From Methylobacter sp. KS41 (GTDB lineage Bacteria; Pseudomonadota; Gammaproteobacteria; Methylococcales; Methylomonadaceae): DNA of 64,000 nucleotides. Below are positions 1 through 8,783 of the stretch, piece by piece (the stretch's first letter is position 1; the number at the start of each line of letters is the position of its first letter). The stretch lies in the NCBI GenBank assembly GCA_002862125.1, contig PHSP01000003.1, positions 1,672,418-1,736,417 on the forward strand, read 5' to 3'. The position numbers were made by a program, and so were the translations under genes. Under the pieces are notes generated by a model. That model saw nothing but the letters and a program-made list of their open reading frames with translations. It searched no databases and was not told the DNA's origin.

Positions 1-88
1 GGAATACCGCCCGATTTTTTAAGCCGGTTCCCTTCTGTTTACTTTTAGTTTCTTCCTCGGCAATCAGTTCTGTCAGTCTTTTTGACAT
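1..88 (-). CDS. traK: TraK-like oriT-binding protein, N-terminal part (runs off the window)
   Basis: A minus-strand reading frame starts at ATG 88-86 and continues past base 1, so only the first 29 residues are visible (MSKRLTELIAEEE... ending ...LKNRAVF). The charged start and the pattern up to a conserved AVF resemble the small TraK proteins of IncP-type plasmids, which wrap oriT and help the relaxase. The context supports this: it is divergent from a traJ homologue with an oriT-like region between them, which is the RP4 arrangement. The rest of the protein cannot be assessed. Confidence 0.55.
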   Translation of the reverse strand, partial: MSKRLTELIAEEETKSKQKGTGLKNRAVF

Positions 89-452
89 GGGTATTTTCTT
101 TTTTTGTGATGAGAGCGTGGATTGATTTTGCCTTGATTCCAGTTTTGATTTTTCCTTGATTTTTTGTTGATTATTCCTTTATTTTTTCATTACATAGCGA
201 TTTTTACTTGATTCATGGCGTTTTCAAGCGGTCTAAAAGAAAGTAAACAAATAATCAATATATCGTAAATAAAAAATAAATGGTATGCTTCGCAATATAC
301 CGACTTTAGTCGGGGCAGGATATGTGAAGTGCTAGCACCTGCGCAGCAGGTACTATCTCTTCACTTCCACTTATTCGCGCTACGCACTCAACGGGAATCC
401 TGCTCTGCGAGGCCAAGCGGCTACCGCCGCTGTTTTATTCAATGAGGCTGTT
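89..452. other. Divergent intergenic region traK-traJ
   Basis: About 360 bp separate the divergent traK-like and traJ genes. The part near traK (about 100-290) is AT-rich and contains several T-rich GATTTT/CCTTGATT repeats that could be protein-binding sites for TraK. The part near traJ carries the oriT-like hairpins and nic motif. The traJ ribosome-binding site is GAGG at about 444-447. I see no gene here. Confidence 0.5.
240..370. other. oriT-like region with RP4-family nic motif
   Basis: On the minus strand, bases 322-316 read TATCCTG followed by CCCCG (315-311). This matches the YATCCTG|C nic consensus of IncP/MOBP plasmids, so the expected cut lies between bases 316 and 315. Beside it are a perfect 5-bp hairpin (CCGAC 300-304 with GTCGG 309-313), the palindrome GTGCTAGCAC (329-338), a 6-bp hairpin (ACCTGC 337-342 with GCAGGT 346-351), and a longer inverted pair (GTGAAG 324-329 with CTTCAC 359-364). 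The site lies between divergent traK-like and traJ genes, as in RP4. Function is inferred from motif and position. Confidence 0.7.
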
Positions 453-821
453 ATGGCAGAAAAGAAACCGACCAGAAAAGGTAGTACACCGATTGTGGTT
501 CGGGTGACTCCCGATGAAAAAGCGGTAATCGAATCCTTGGCAAGGCAAACAGGGCGTAGCACGTCAGCCTATTTGCGGCTGCTCGGCCAGGGCTATGTGC
601 CTAAAAGCATTATTGACCATGGCAAGGTCATGGAGCTTGCGCGCATCAATGGCGACCTGGGGCGATTGGGTGGCCTTTTAAAACTCTGGCTGTCGAATGA
701 TGTCCGGACCGCACAGTTTGGCGAGAGCACGCTACGGGCGGCACTTGCGCGAATTGAAGACACGCAGAAAAAAATGCTGGAGATTATGAAGGCCGTAATA
801 ATGCCTAGGGCTGATTGGTAA
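453..821 (+). CDS. traJ: TraJ-like relaxosome protein (ribbon-helix-helix)
   Basis: This 122-residue protein resembles RP4 TraJ, which binds an inverted repeat at oriT and recruits the TraI relaxase to nic. Residues 12-50 look like a ribbon-helix-helix fold: a basic beta strand TPIVVRVTPDEK, then two helices. The TraJ signature NGDLGRLGGLLKLWL is at residues 66-80. The start ATG has a GAGG ribosome-binding site about 6 bp upstream. The gene is followed 27 bp later by the relaxase remnant. It appears intact although its partner is broken. Confidence 0.85.
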   Translation: MAEKKPTRKGSTPIVVRVTPDEKAVIESLARQTGRSTSAYLRLLGQGYVPKSIIDHGKVMELARINGDLGRLGGLLKLWLSNDVRTAQFGESTLRAALARIEDTQKKMLEIMKAVIMPRADW

Positions 822-848
822 ATATAGCGGCTAAATTCTTTAGTTAAG

Positions 849-1606
849 ATGATTGCGAAGCATATGCCTATGAAGTCGGTTAAAAAAAGCGACTTCGCCG
901 GTCTGGTGAAATACCTGGCAGACGACCAGGACAAGAAGGAGCGTGTTGTCTATACGTCGGTAACGAATTGTGAATCGAACGATTTGAAGGCGGCGATTAT
1001 TGAGGTCACGGCCATTCAGGACATGAATACCCGTGCCGAATCCGATAAAACCTATCACTTGATTTTAAGCTTCAGGGCCGGTGAACGTCCCGATGATGAG
1101 GCCTTAAAGGCGATCGAAAACGCTATCTGTGAAGAGCTGGATTATGGCGAACATCAACGTGTGAGTGCCGTTTATCATGACATGGACAATCTGCATATTC
1201 ATATCGCCATCAACAAAATTCATCCGGCACGTTTAACCATTCATAATCCCTATAACGACCATAAGGTGTTGGGTAAGTTATGTGCGGCGTTGGAGTTAAA
1301 GTACGGACTTGAACGGGATAATCATCAGCCTGCAAGGGTCGGCAGTGAAAACCGTGCCTGGATATGGAACATCATGCCGGGGTGGAAAGCTTGTTAGGCT
1401 GGATTAAGCGTGAATGTCTGGAGCAGTTACAGGCCGCTTCTTCTTGGGCCGATCTGCACCGGGTTTTGCAAGACCACGGCCTTGAATTGAAGGAGCGCGG
1501 CAATGGATTGGTGATTGCTAATCAGGATGGCTTGATGGTAAAAGCAAGTTCTGTGGCTCGTGAGCTGTCGAAGGGCAAACTGGTCGACCGCTTCGGTGTG
1601 CAATAA
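849..1606 (+). pseudogene. traI: TraI-type MOBP relaxase, frameshifted and truncated
   Basis: The first frame (849-1397) encodes the N-terminal half of an RP4 TraI-like DNA relaxase, which nicks oriT and attaches to the 5' end. Tyr22 sits where the RP4 catalytic tyrosine is (KSDF...VKY). The metal-binding histidine motif is present: H110, then HIHIAINKIHP from residue 116. Family resemblance ends near 1359, where the frame shifts. The adjacent frame carries the continuation (DMEHHAGVESLLGWIKREC from 1361) and stops at 1606. One base appears to be missing near 1356-1361. The rest of the usual several-hundred-residue relaxase is absent, so this is probably non-functional unless complemented in trans. 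Confidence 0.85.
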
Positions 1607-1720
1607 CCAGGAAACTGAGTGAAGCGTTAACATTAATCGACGTGCGCTCACTGGATCACATCGTTGTCAGCACAAAGGGCTGTTATAGCTTCGCTGAACA
1701 TGGGTTAATTTAAAATGAGC

Positions 1721-1747
1721 GGAAGGTGGAGTAATGCTTCACCTTCC
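1721..1747. repeat. 8-bp stem hairpin upstream of HTH gene
   Basis: GGAAGGTG (1721-1728) and CACCTTCC (1740-1747) form a perfect 8-bp inverted repeat with an 11-base loop, 20 bp before the start of the HTH gene. It is followed by TCTTGCTT rather than a clean T-run. It could be a weak terminator or an operator for the regulator next to it. Confidence 0.35.
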
Positions 1748-1767
1748 TCTTGCTTAAGGAGTCATCA

Positions 1768-2127
1768 ATGAGCCAAGAAACACCAATTTACGTAAAACCC
1801 GATACAGAGCCGACCAGCCTTAGCGCATTTAAAAACAGACCGTGTGCAAGAGTCTACACCGATAACTACATCCAACCTACGCCCGGAGAAGTTAAGGCTC
1901 TTATCAAATTATGTAACTGGTCGCAAACGCAAGTTGCAAAATTAACGGGCGTAACCTACAACCCGCTAAAGGGTTCATCAACCGTCAGGAAATGGCAGAC
2001 CACCAGTGAAAAAGAACACAGAGATATCCCTTATGCAGTGTGGCGATTACTTTTAGTCTATGCAGGTGTGGTGAAGCCAGAAAACGATGTAACCACTATG
2101 AATAGTCGTAGTACGGAAATAGATTGA
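1768..2127 (+). CDS. Small helix-turn-helix (XRE-like) regulator
   Basis: A 119-residue protein. I chose ATG 1768 because AAGGAG (1756-1761) lies 6 bp upstream; the longer frame from 1750 lacks this spacing. Residues from about 36 to 95 read as an HTH of the XRE kind (PGEVKALIKLCNWSQTQVAKLTGV, then a recognition-helix region STVRKWQT). Proteins of this look are common on plasmids and integrative elements. It lies between the broken relaxase and the BREX operon, on the same strand. Its targets cannot be deduced. Confidence 0.6.
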   Translation: MSQETPIYVKPDTEPTSLSAFKNRPCARVYTDNYIQPTPGEVKALIKLCNWSQTQVAKLTGVTYNPLKGSSTVRKWQTTSEKEHRDIPYAVWRLLLVYAGVVKPENDVTTMNSRSTEID

Positions 2128-2201
2128 AACGAAGAGACTCGGAAACATTGTCTGATATCGAGCCCCTTATAAAAAGAACGGCTTAAATCGGTAAATATCG
2201 G

Positions 2202-2242
2202 TTGACATTTCTATCGGCAAATTCGCATATTCCTGTTATAGT
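2202..2242 (+). promoter_or_regulatory. Putative promoter of the BREX operon
   Basis: TTGACA (2202-2207) is a perfect -35 box, with CATATT at 2226-2231 after 18 bp. A second possible -10 is the extended TGTTATAGT at 2234-2242, which would then have only a weak -35. Either start would precede the first gene of the defence operon by about 90-120 bp. The call rests on sequence pattern only. Confidence 0.45.
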
Positions 2243-2330
2243 TTATTTGAGGAACTGTGCCTGTTTCCCCTACTTAGTCTTTGAGCGAACACTGGCTCAT
2301 AACCAAATCATCCGCGAGAAGCTTGAGAAA

Positions 2331-2543
2331 ATGACCGAGATAGAAGACCGCTGGTTATCAATAAGTGAAATTTGCAAATACCTTGGGGTCAGCAACGACA
2401 CCGTTTACAAGTGGATTGACAAGCGTGATATGCCCGCTCATCGTATGGGGCGTCTTTGGAAATTCAAGAAAGAGCAGGTCGATGCGTGGGTCGAAGCCGG
2501 TGGTGCTACAGAACATCCTAAAAGGAATCCAGACCAGGAATGA
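2331..2543 (+). CDS. Excisionase/MerR-like HTH protein, first gene of the BREX operon
   Basis: A 70-residue protein. The frame extends upstream to 2202, but that region overlaps the promoter, so ATG 2331 (MTEIEDRWLSISEICKYLG) is the likely start. It has the winged-helix excisionase fold: an ISEICKYLGVSNDTVYKWI helix-turn-helix, then the wing MPAHRMGRLWKFKKEQVDAWV. Its stop overlaps the brxA start (ATGA at 2540-2543), so the two are probably translationally coupled. This suggests a regulator of the BREX genes rather than a phage excisionase. Confidence 0.75.
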   Translation: MTEIEDRWLSISEICKYLGVSNDTVYKWIDKRDMPAHRMGRLWKFKKEQVDAWVEAGGATEHPKRNPDQE

Positions 2544-3154
2544 ATAACGAGAGGTATAGCATGTCATTTACAACGGGTAGCCTTTTTCACCATGAATCGG
2601 TGAGGCTGGCCGTACTGTATCTTGAGCTCAAGGACTGGAATGCTGTGAGAGATTCAGTGCTTTCGGCAAATCTGTTACAAGCTCGAACGCTTAATACTTC
2701 TAAGCGTGTCTGTCGCGAAATCATTTCCAGGTTGAACAAACTCAGTACAAATGAACTGGACTTGCTTGTTAAAGCCAATCCACAAGATCAGGGCTATCTT
2801 TTATGGCTTGCAGTCTGCCGCCGGTATAGGTTTATCGCGGATTTTGCCGTCGAGGTTCTACGTGAGCGATTCATCAGCCTGAAAACAGATTTGAGTCACG
2901 CAGATTTTGATTCCTTCTTCAACAAAAAATCAGAATGGCATACAGAGCTTGACGAGATTCGGCCTTCGACCCGAAACAAGCTGCGGCAGGTGCTTTTCAA
3001 AATCCTCCGCGAGGCAGATCTTTTAACTGAAAACAACACGATTAACGCAGCCATGATCAGCCAGAGGCTATTGAATGTCCTGCCACTTGGCAACCGCCGG
3101 GATGTTTTGTTCTTCCCTGCTTTTGAATCGGATATAAAGGAAATGGCACAGTGA
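2540..3154 (+). CDS. brxA: BREX protein BrxA (DUF1819)
   Basis: The 204-residue product has the size and character of BrxA, the small helical DNA-binding protein at the head of type 1 BREX operons. Visible features are the N-terminal FTTGSLFHHESVRLAVLYLE, a middle YLLWLAVCRRYRFIADFAVEV and a basic C-terminal half (STRNKLRQVLFKILREADLL). These fit the family, which carries winged-helix folds. It overlaps the HTH gene upstream by 4 bp and brxB downstream by 4 bp (GTGA at 3151-3154). Identification is helped strongly by the following brxB-brxC-pglX-pglZ-brxL order. Confidence 0.88.
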   Translation: MNNERYSMSFTTGSLFHHESVRLAVLYLELKDWNAVRDSVLSANLLQARTLNTSKRVCREIISRLNKLSTNELDLLVKANPQDQGYLLWLAVCRRYRFIADFAVEVLRERFISLKTDLSHADFDSFFNKKSEWHTELDEIRPSTRNKLRQVLFKILREADLLTENNTINAAMISQRLLNVLPLGNRRDVLFFPAFESDIKEMAQ

Positions 3155-3828
3155 CAAAATTGTCTGGAACGAATTTTGGCGAGAACGGCAAAGCCGTGAG
3201 GTACAGGGATGGAACCAACAAAGCAGATATAGCAAAGATGCCTATGCAGGATAGATTTCAGCATCTCTTCGCTGTAATCTCCGGCAAGCGCTTTCTTAAG
3301 AAGCAAGGACTCGGTAACGAGGTGCCGTTCTTCATTTGCCCTTTCAAGCCCGAAGAATCAGTTGAGATGGAGAGGCTACGGCACCAGTTGGTCAATCGCC
3401 TGGAACAAACCGGTGTTCGAATACTGGAGATCAACATTTATGATCTCTCAATAGAGATGCTTAAGAAAGAAGGTGACTTCGAATGGATTATCGAAAATGA
3501 AACAAAAATGACCAAGGAGAAGCTTCAAGAAGAGTTGCAAAGTATCCTGGATGTAGAGAACTCTCTTATCCCCGTAATGGCAGAAATAATTGTTAAATCT
3601 GAATTTGATGTTCTATTTCTCACTGGAGTTGGCGAGGTATTCCCCTACATCCGCTCCCATAATGTGTTGAATAATCTACAAAGCACGGCAAAAGAACAGC
3701 CAACCGTCATGTTTTTTCCGGGGGGCTACACCCACTCGCTGGAATCCGGAGCATCACTTGATCTTTTCGGTAGACTCCATGACGACAAGTATTACCGTGC
3801 CTTCAATATCTTTCAATGCGAAGCATAA
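3151..3828 (+). CDS. brxB: BREX protein BrxB (DUF1788)
   Basis: A 225-residue protein if it begins at GTG 3151, which overlaps the brxA stop. In-frame ATGs at 3238 and 3244 would give the more usual family start (QDRFQHLFAVISGKRFLKKQGLGNEVPFFI), so the true N-terminus is uncertain. Family hallmarks are GNEVPFFICPF near the start, LFLTGVGEVFPYIRSHNVLNNL in the second half and PTVMFFPGGYTHSLE near the end. BrxB is an essential type 1 BREX component of unknown biochemical role. It overlaps the next frame by a few bases. Confidence 0.88.
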   Translation: MTKLSGTNFGENGKAVRYRDGTNKADIAKMPMQDRFQHLFAVISGKRFLKKQGLGNEVPFFICPFKPEESVEMERLRHQLVNRLEQTGVRILEINIYDLSIEMLKKEGDFEWIIENETKMTKEKLQEELQSILDVENSLIPVMAEIIVKSEFDVLFLTGVGEVFPYIRSHNVLNNLQSTAKEQPTVMFFPGGYTHSLESGASLDLFGRLHDDKYYRAFNIFQCEA

Positions 3829-3842
3829 ACGACGAAAACCTG

Positions 3843-6800
3843 ATGACACTAAAGACGATTTTTAATAAGCCGGTTGACCGCCCGATTGAAGGCGTTATCA
3901 AAGCCGATGATGAAGAAAGCCTCCGGCTTGAAATAGAAGAATATGTATTAACCAATGAGGTTGCGAAGCGCCTGGAATCCTTTCTTGATGCCTACAACAA
4001 TTATGAAGGCGCTAATGGTGTCTGGGTGTCGGGGTTCTTCGGGTCCGGAAAGTCCCATCTTCTGAAGATGTTGGCGCTGCTTTTGGAGAACCGTCAGATC
4101 GATGGTGCAGCGGCTCTCGATATATTCTTGCCCAAGTGCGGTGATAACGAAATCCTTCGCGGTGATCTCAAGCGGGCGGTCGGCATCCCTTCAAAAAGCA
4201 TTCTATTCAATATCGATCAGAAAGCGGATGTCATCAGCAAAACCCAGATTGACGCTCTCTTAGCAGTCTTCGTTAAGGTTTTTGATGAGATGTGCGGCTA
4301 CTACGGCAAGCAGTCGTATATCGCCCAGTTTGAGCGTGATTTGGATAGGGATAATCTTCTCGTCGATTTCAGACAGAAATTCTCAGAACTTGCCGGGAAC
4401 GATTGGGACTGGGGACGTAGCCGCCCAGCGCGTGTCTCATCATTTGTAGATGATGCTTTCAATCAAGTAACAAGACAAAATCAAACGGATGTTTTGGATA
4501 AATACAGACAGGATTATCGACTGTCAATCGAAGACTTTGCCGAGCAAGTAAATTCCTACATTGAAAGGCACTCTCCCGATTTCCGACTTAACTTTTTTGT
4601 CGACGAAGTCGGCCAGTATATTGCCGAGAACGTAAAACTGATGACCAACCTGCAAACCATCGCGGAAAGCCTGGCCACTAAATGCCGTGGACGCGCCTGG
4701 GTGATTGTCACTGCCCAAGAAGATATGGCGACTGTTGTCGGAGAGATGGGTAAGCAACAGAGTAACGACTTTTCCAAGATTCAGGCTCGGTTTGCCAACC
4801 GCATGAAACTGACCAGCGCAGACGTGGCCGAAGTTATCCAAAAACGCCTACTCATGAAGAATGAGGAAGGTGTTCAATTGCTAGGCGACATCTACCACGC
4901 GCAAGCGAACAATTTCAAAACCCTGTTCGATTTTGCAGATGGCTCTCAGACTTACCGCAACTTCCAAGATCGGGATCACTTTATTCACGGCTATCCGTTC
5001 ATCCCTTACCAGTTCGCTTTATTCCAATCAGCCATTCAGAACTTGTCGCAGCACAATGCCTTTGAAGGTAAACACAGCTCGGTTGGTGAACGGTCGATGT
5101 TGGGCGTATTTCAGCAAGTAGCTATTCAGATTGGTGACCACCAGATTGGCCAGCTCGCCACATTTGACTTAATGTTCGAGGGTATCAGAACAGCCCTTAA
5201 AGCCAATACTCAGCGGGCGATTCTTTTGGCGGAAAAACAACTGGATAACACGTTTGCCATACGCCTGTTAAAAGCTCTGTTTCTAGTCAAGTATGTCAAA
5301 GCATTCAAACCTACCTTACGCAACCTTTGCGTTTTGATGTTGGAGGCTTTCAACCAAGATCTACCCGGACTTCGCAAAAAAGTTGAGGAGGCTCTAAACC
5401 TGCTGGAACAGCAGACTTATGTACAACGTAATGGCGAGCTTTATGAGTACCTCACGGATGAAGAAAAAGACGTTGAGGAAGAAATTAAAAATACCGAGGT
5501 CGAGTCCAATGACGTCGCTGCCGAGCTCGAAAAACTGGTGTTTGACCATGTCATAAAAAATAAAAAAATCCGTTACGGGGACAATGGCCAGGATTACCCG
5601 TTTACCCGAAAATTAGATGAACGCTTATTCGGTCGTGAATCCGAATTGTGTATTCATATCATCAGCCCTTTTCATGAGTTTGCCGATAACCAAGCTTCGT
5701 TGGTCATGCATTCTTTTGGCAGGGATGAGTTATTGGTCATTATGCCGCCCGACGACCGTTTGGTTCGTGACATTTTGATGTACAAGCGCACTGAAAAATA
5801 TATTCGTCAAAATATCTCCATCACGCAGCAGGAAGCGGTCAAACGCATTCTGACCGATAAAGGGTTTCAAAACAGGGAACGATATGACGAGTTACAAAAG
5901 CGTGTGCAAACACTCTTAGGTAAATCCAAACTCTATGTCGCGGGAAACGAAATTGAAATAGGCGTCGAAGATGCTCAGTCTCGACTCATTAAAGGTTTCC
6001 ATGAACTGATCACACGCACATATTCGAATCTGCGGATGCTGCGTGGTATTACCTATACCGAAAATGACATTGCCCAATGCCTTAAAGCCTCTCAAGATGG
6101 GATTTTCGGTAATGATGTCGCGGCCTTAGCTGAGTCAGAGCAAGAATTACTGGCGTTCATCCAAAGCAATAATCGGGGCGGTGTGCGTACTACCGTAAAA
6201 TCCCTATTGGAAAAATTCGAACGTAAGCCCTACGGCTGGTATTTTGCAGCTGTACTTTGTACCTTGGCTAGCCTTTGCGCGCGCGGAAAGGTTGAGATGC
6301 GCGTTGATGGCAATCTTCTCGAAGAAAACGAGTTGGAACGTGCGCTACGCAATACCCATGGTCACGGCAATCTGGTGTTGGAGCCTCAGGTTGAATTCAC
6401 TGCCTCACAGATACGTGCGCTCAAACAATTTTATGAAGATTTCTTCGATACCCCACCTCGTGCGAGCGAAGCCAAAGCCCTTGGCAGTGAAACCGCTGAG
6501 GCATTCAAACAGTTAAGTCAGCAGCTCTCCAGCCTAACGGCTTTGGTATCACAATATCCTTTCTTGAGCGCACTGAACCCAGTGTTAGATAAACTAAAAG
6601 AGCTGAATGGTAAACCCTACATCTGGTATCTAACTGAGCTCGCCCGGCAAGAAGACAGTCTGCTTGCCATGAAGGAAGGCGTGATCGATCCCGTTCGTAA
6701 ATTCATGGGTACTGATGATAAGCCTGGGGAGCAGCGTAAAATTTACGATAGCGCACGTAAATTTGTGCAATCGCAAGAACCAAACTTTTCCTATGTTGAA

Positions 6801-7376
6801 AGTGAAGTTCCGACCTCGATTCATTCTGTATTAAACGATCCAACCTGTTTCAAAGGTAATCGTATTCAACAGATAAAAAGCGAACTCGATGCCTTAGCTC
6901 AGGAAATCGATAAAAAAGTTGGAGAAGTTCGTACTCAGGCCATTGAGAAACTTAAAACCTTGCAGCACCGCATGCACGGGCTGGAAGAGTTTCAAAAGTT
7001 ACCCGATGTCAGAAGGGCAGAACTGGACGCTCCGTATCAGGAGTTGATTGAACATATCAAACAGCAAAGCCTGATTGCGGTGATCAACGACCGTTTGCGC
7101 TATTTTGAAGAACAGGGTTATCAAAAACTCCTGACTAAGCTGATCGATTTAACCGCGCCTAAGCCAGCTCCAGGTGCGGCGTCAACGGATTTGTCTGAAC
7201 GAGATGGTGACAAACATATTACAGAGCCAAGGCCAGAATATATTTCATCGCGAAATATCAATGTTACATTTGATAAAGCATGGCTTGCAGACGAAACCGA
7301 TATTGAGCGCTACCTGGAATCGATGCGCAAAGCACTGTTGGATGAAATCCGTAAAGGCAAACGAATACAAATTTAA
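3843..7376 (+). CDS. brxC: BREX ATPase BrxC
   Basis: About 1177 residues from ATG 3843 (MTLKTIFNKPVDRPIEGVIK). The frame opens at 3816, but this internal ATG gives the usual family start. The P-loop GFFGSGKSH is at residues 64-72, followed by an AAA+-like core containing FFVDEVGQYIAEN and a sensor-like WVIVTAQEDM. The long C-terminal part is mostly helical. BrxC is the large ATPase of type 1 BREX and is needed for both methylation and phage defence. It starts 14 bp after the brxB stop. The length matches the family and no key motif is missing. Confidence 0.92.
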   Translation: MTLKTIFNKPVDRPIEGVIKADDEESLRLEIEEYVLTNEVAKRLESFLDAYNNYEGANGVWVSGFFGSGKSHLLKMLALLLENRQIDGAAALDIFLPKCGDNEILRGDLKRAVGIPSKSILFNIDQKADVISKTQIDALLAVFVKVFDEMCGYYGKQSYIAQFERDLDRDNLLVDFRQKFSELAGNDWDWGRSRPARVSSFVDDAFNQVTRQNQTDVLDKYRQDYRLSIEDFAEQVNSYIERHSPDFRLNFFVDEVGQYIAENVKLMTNLQTIAESLATKCRGRAWVIVTAQEDMATVVGEMGKQQSNDFSKIQARFANRMKLTSADVAEVIQKRLLMKNEEGVQLLGDIYHAQANNFKTLFDFADGSQTYRNFQDRDHFIHGYPFIPYQFALFQSAIQNLSQHNAFEGKHSSVGERSMLGVFQQVAIQIGDHQIGQLATFDLMFEGIRTALKANTQRAILLAEKQLDNTFAIRLLKALFLVKYVKAFKPTLRNLCVLMLEAFNQDLPGLRKKVEEALNLLEQQTYVQRNGELYEYLTDEEKDVEEEIKNTEVESNDVAAELEKLVFDHVIKNKKIRYGDNGQDYPFTRKLDERLFGRESELCIHIISPFHEFADNQASLVMHSFGRDELLVIMPPDDRLVRDILMYKRTEKYIRQNISITQQEAVKRILTDKGFQNRERYDELQKRVQTLLGKSKLYVAGNEIEIGVEDAQSRLIKGFHELITRTYSNLRMLRGITYTENDIAQCLKASQDGIFGNDVAALAESEQELLAFIQSNNRGGVRTTVKSLLEKFERKPYGWYFAAVLCTLASLCARGKVEMRVDGNLLEENELERALRNTHGHGNLVLEPQVEFTASQIRALKQFYEDFFDTPPRASEAKALGSETAEAFKQLSQQLSSLTALVSQYPFLSALNPVLDKLKELNGKPYIWYLTELARQEDSLLAMKEGVIDPVRKFMGTDDKPGEQRKIYDSARKFVQSQEPNFSYVESEVPTSIHSVLNDPTCFKGNRIQQIKSELDALAQEIDKKVGEVRTQAIEKLKTLQHRMHGLEEFQKLPDVRRAELDAPYQELIEHIKQQSLIAVINDRLRYFEEQGYQKLLTKLIDLTAPKPAPGAASTDLSERDGDKHITEPRPEYISSRNINVTFDKAWLADETDIERYLESMRKALLDEIRKGKRIQI

Positions 7377-7388
7377 GGAGACAGTGGC

Positions 7389-8783
7389 ATGAAGATTTCA
7401 ATTAAAAATCTTGGAGCTATTAAGCAAGCAGAATTTACTCTTGGTGAGTTTACAATTATTTGTGGTAGCAATAATACTGGAAAGACATATGCAACTCATG
7501 CAACTTATGGATTCTTGGATTATTTACGCTCAAATGCTGAATTTCCTGTCGAAAGAGAAGTAATTGATAAGCTCTATTACGAAGGCTCTATCCAAATTCC
7601 CTTGTTACCCTATATTAAAAATTTACAGAAACATTTGGATATTGCCGCTAAGCAATATTCAAAAATTATGTTCCGTGTGTTCGCCGGCAATGAAAATCAA
7701 TTTTCGGAATCAAGTCTTAAATTCTCGTTAGAATCCAAGGAAAAGCCAGAGTTGGTAGATGTTCAAATTCGCTTGGGGTCAGCAGAAAAAAGTGTTTTGG
7801 ATATTTCGTCGTCAGAGGATAAAGAATCATTAGAAATTAGTTTGATTGTGGACAAAGATAGCGATGATTTACCGCCTCGACACGTTATCGAGAATATGAT
7901 TAGTGAAAGCATTGGAACCGCTGTTTTAGGTAGTCTTATCCCAAAACCTTTTCTTGCAAGTGCTGAGAGAACTGGTGCCGCTATTTTCCAGAAGGAGCTT
8001 GACTTCACTAAAAATCGGTTAGTTGAAATGCTCGGTGAAAAATTTACAAAACTGCATCCTTTTCAATTTCTGAGCAAGTTTAGAGGTGAGTATCCTATTG
8101 CTGTAAGAAAGAATGTTGATTTCATTCGAGATCTTCCAAACATCACAAATAGGGAAAGCTTCATTCTTAAAAGTCATGCTGAAGTATTGGCATCATTTCA
8201 AGATATTATTGGTGGCGAATATAAAGTCAGCAAGGACGGTGAAATTCAATATACACCTTCAAAGAACAAGCGAGTAAGACTCACTCTTGTAGAAAGTTCT
8301 AGCGCCGTACGTTCTCTGTTAGATATCGGCTTTTATCTGCGCCATGTCGCGGAACCAGGTGACTTGTTAATGATTGATGAGCCTGAGTTAAACCTACATC
8401 CTGAAAATCAAAGGCGAGTGGCGCGCTTACTGGCTCGTTTAGTAAATATAGGAATCAAAGTATTTATAACTACTCACAGCGATTACATTATAAAAGAGTT
8501 GAATACGCTTATTATGCTCAATCAGGCAGGAAAACGATTCCAAGCAATCGCAGAACGAGAGGGTTATAGCCAAGATGAGCTTCTAGAATCTAGAAAATTA
8601 AGAGTGTATATTGCTGAGGATGCACTAATAAAACTAGATGATGCCCAAAGAAAAACCCGTTGCCAAACATTAGTCGAAGCAGATATTGATCCGAAATTGG
8701 GTATCGAAGCAAGAAGTTTTGATACGACAATCGAGAGTATGAATAGCATACAGGATGAGATTATTTGGGGAGTAGACAAATAA
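7389..8783 (+). CDS. ABC-type AAA ATPase inserted in the BREX operon
   Basis: The 464-residue protein has an ABC/OLD-like ATPase layout. The P-loop GSNNTGKT is at 26-33, after MKISIKNLGAIKQAEFTLGE. The Walker B/D-loop GDLLMIDEPELNLHP lies near residue 325, and the H-loop FITTHSDYI near 359. It lacks the Toprim domain of OLD nucleases. It begins 12 bp after brxC and overlaps the next gene by 1 bp (TAATG). It is not part of the minimal BREX set. With the small nuclease-like protein behind it, it looks like an ATPase-effector pair such as those in abortive-infection modules. The base composition is more AT-rich than in pglX. Confidence 0.8.
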   Translation: MKISIKNLGAIKQAEFTLGEFTIICGSNNTGKTYATHATYGFLDYLRSNAEFPVEREVIDKLYYEGSIQIPLLPYIKNLQKHLDIAAKQYSKIMFRVFAGNENQFSESSLKFSLESKEKPELVDVQIRLGSAEKSVLDISSSEDKESLEISLIVDKDSDDLPPRHVIENMISESIGTAVLGSLIPKPFLASAERTGAAIFQKELDFTKNRLVEMLGEKFTKLHPFQFLSKFRGEYPIAVRKNVDFIRDLPNITNRESFILKSHAEVLASFQDIIGGEYKVSKDGEIQYTPSKNKRVRLTLVESSSAVRSLLDIGFYLRHVAEPGDLLMIDEPELNLHPENQRRVARLLARLVNIGIKVFITTHSDYIIKELNTLIMLNQAGKRFQAIAEREGYSQDELLESRKLRVYIAEDALIKLDDAQRKTRCQTLVEADIDPKLGIEARSFDTTIESMNSIQDEIIWGVDK

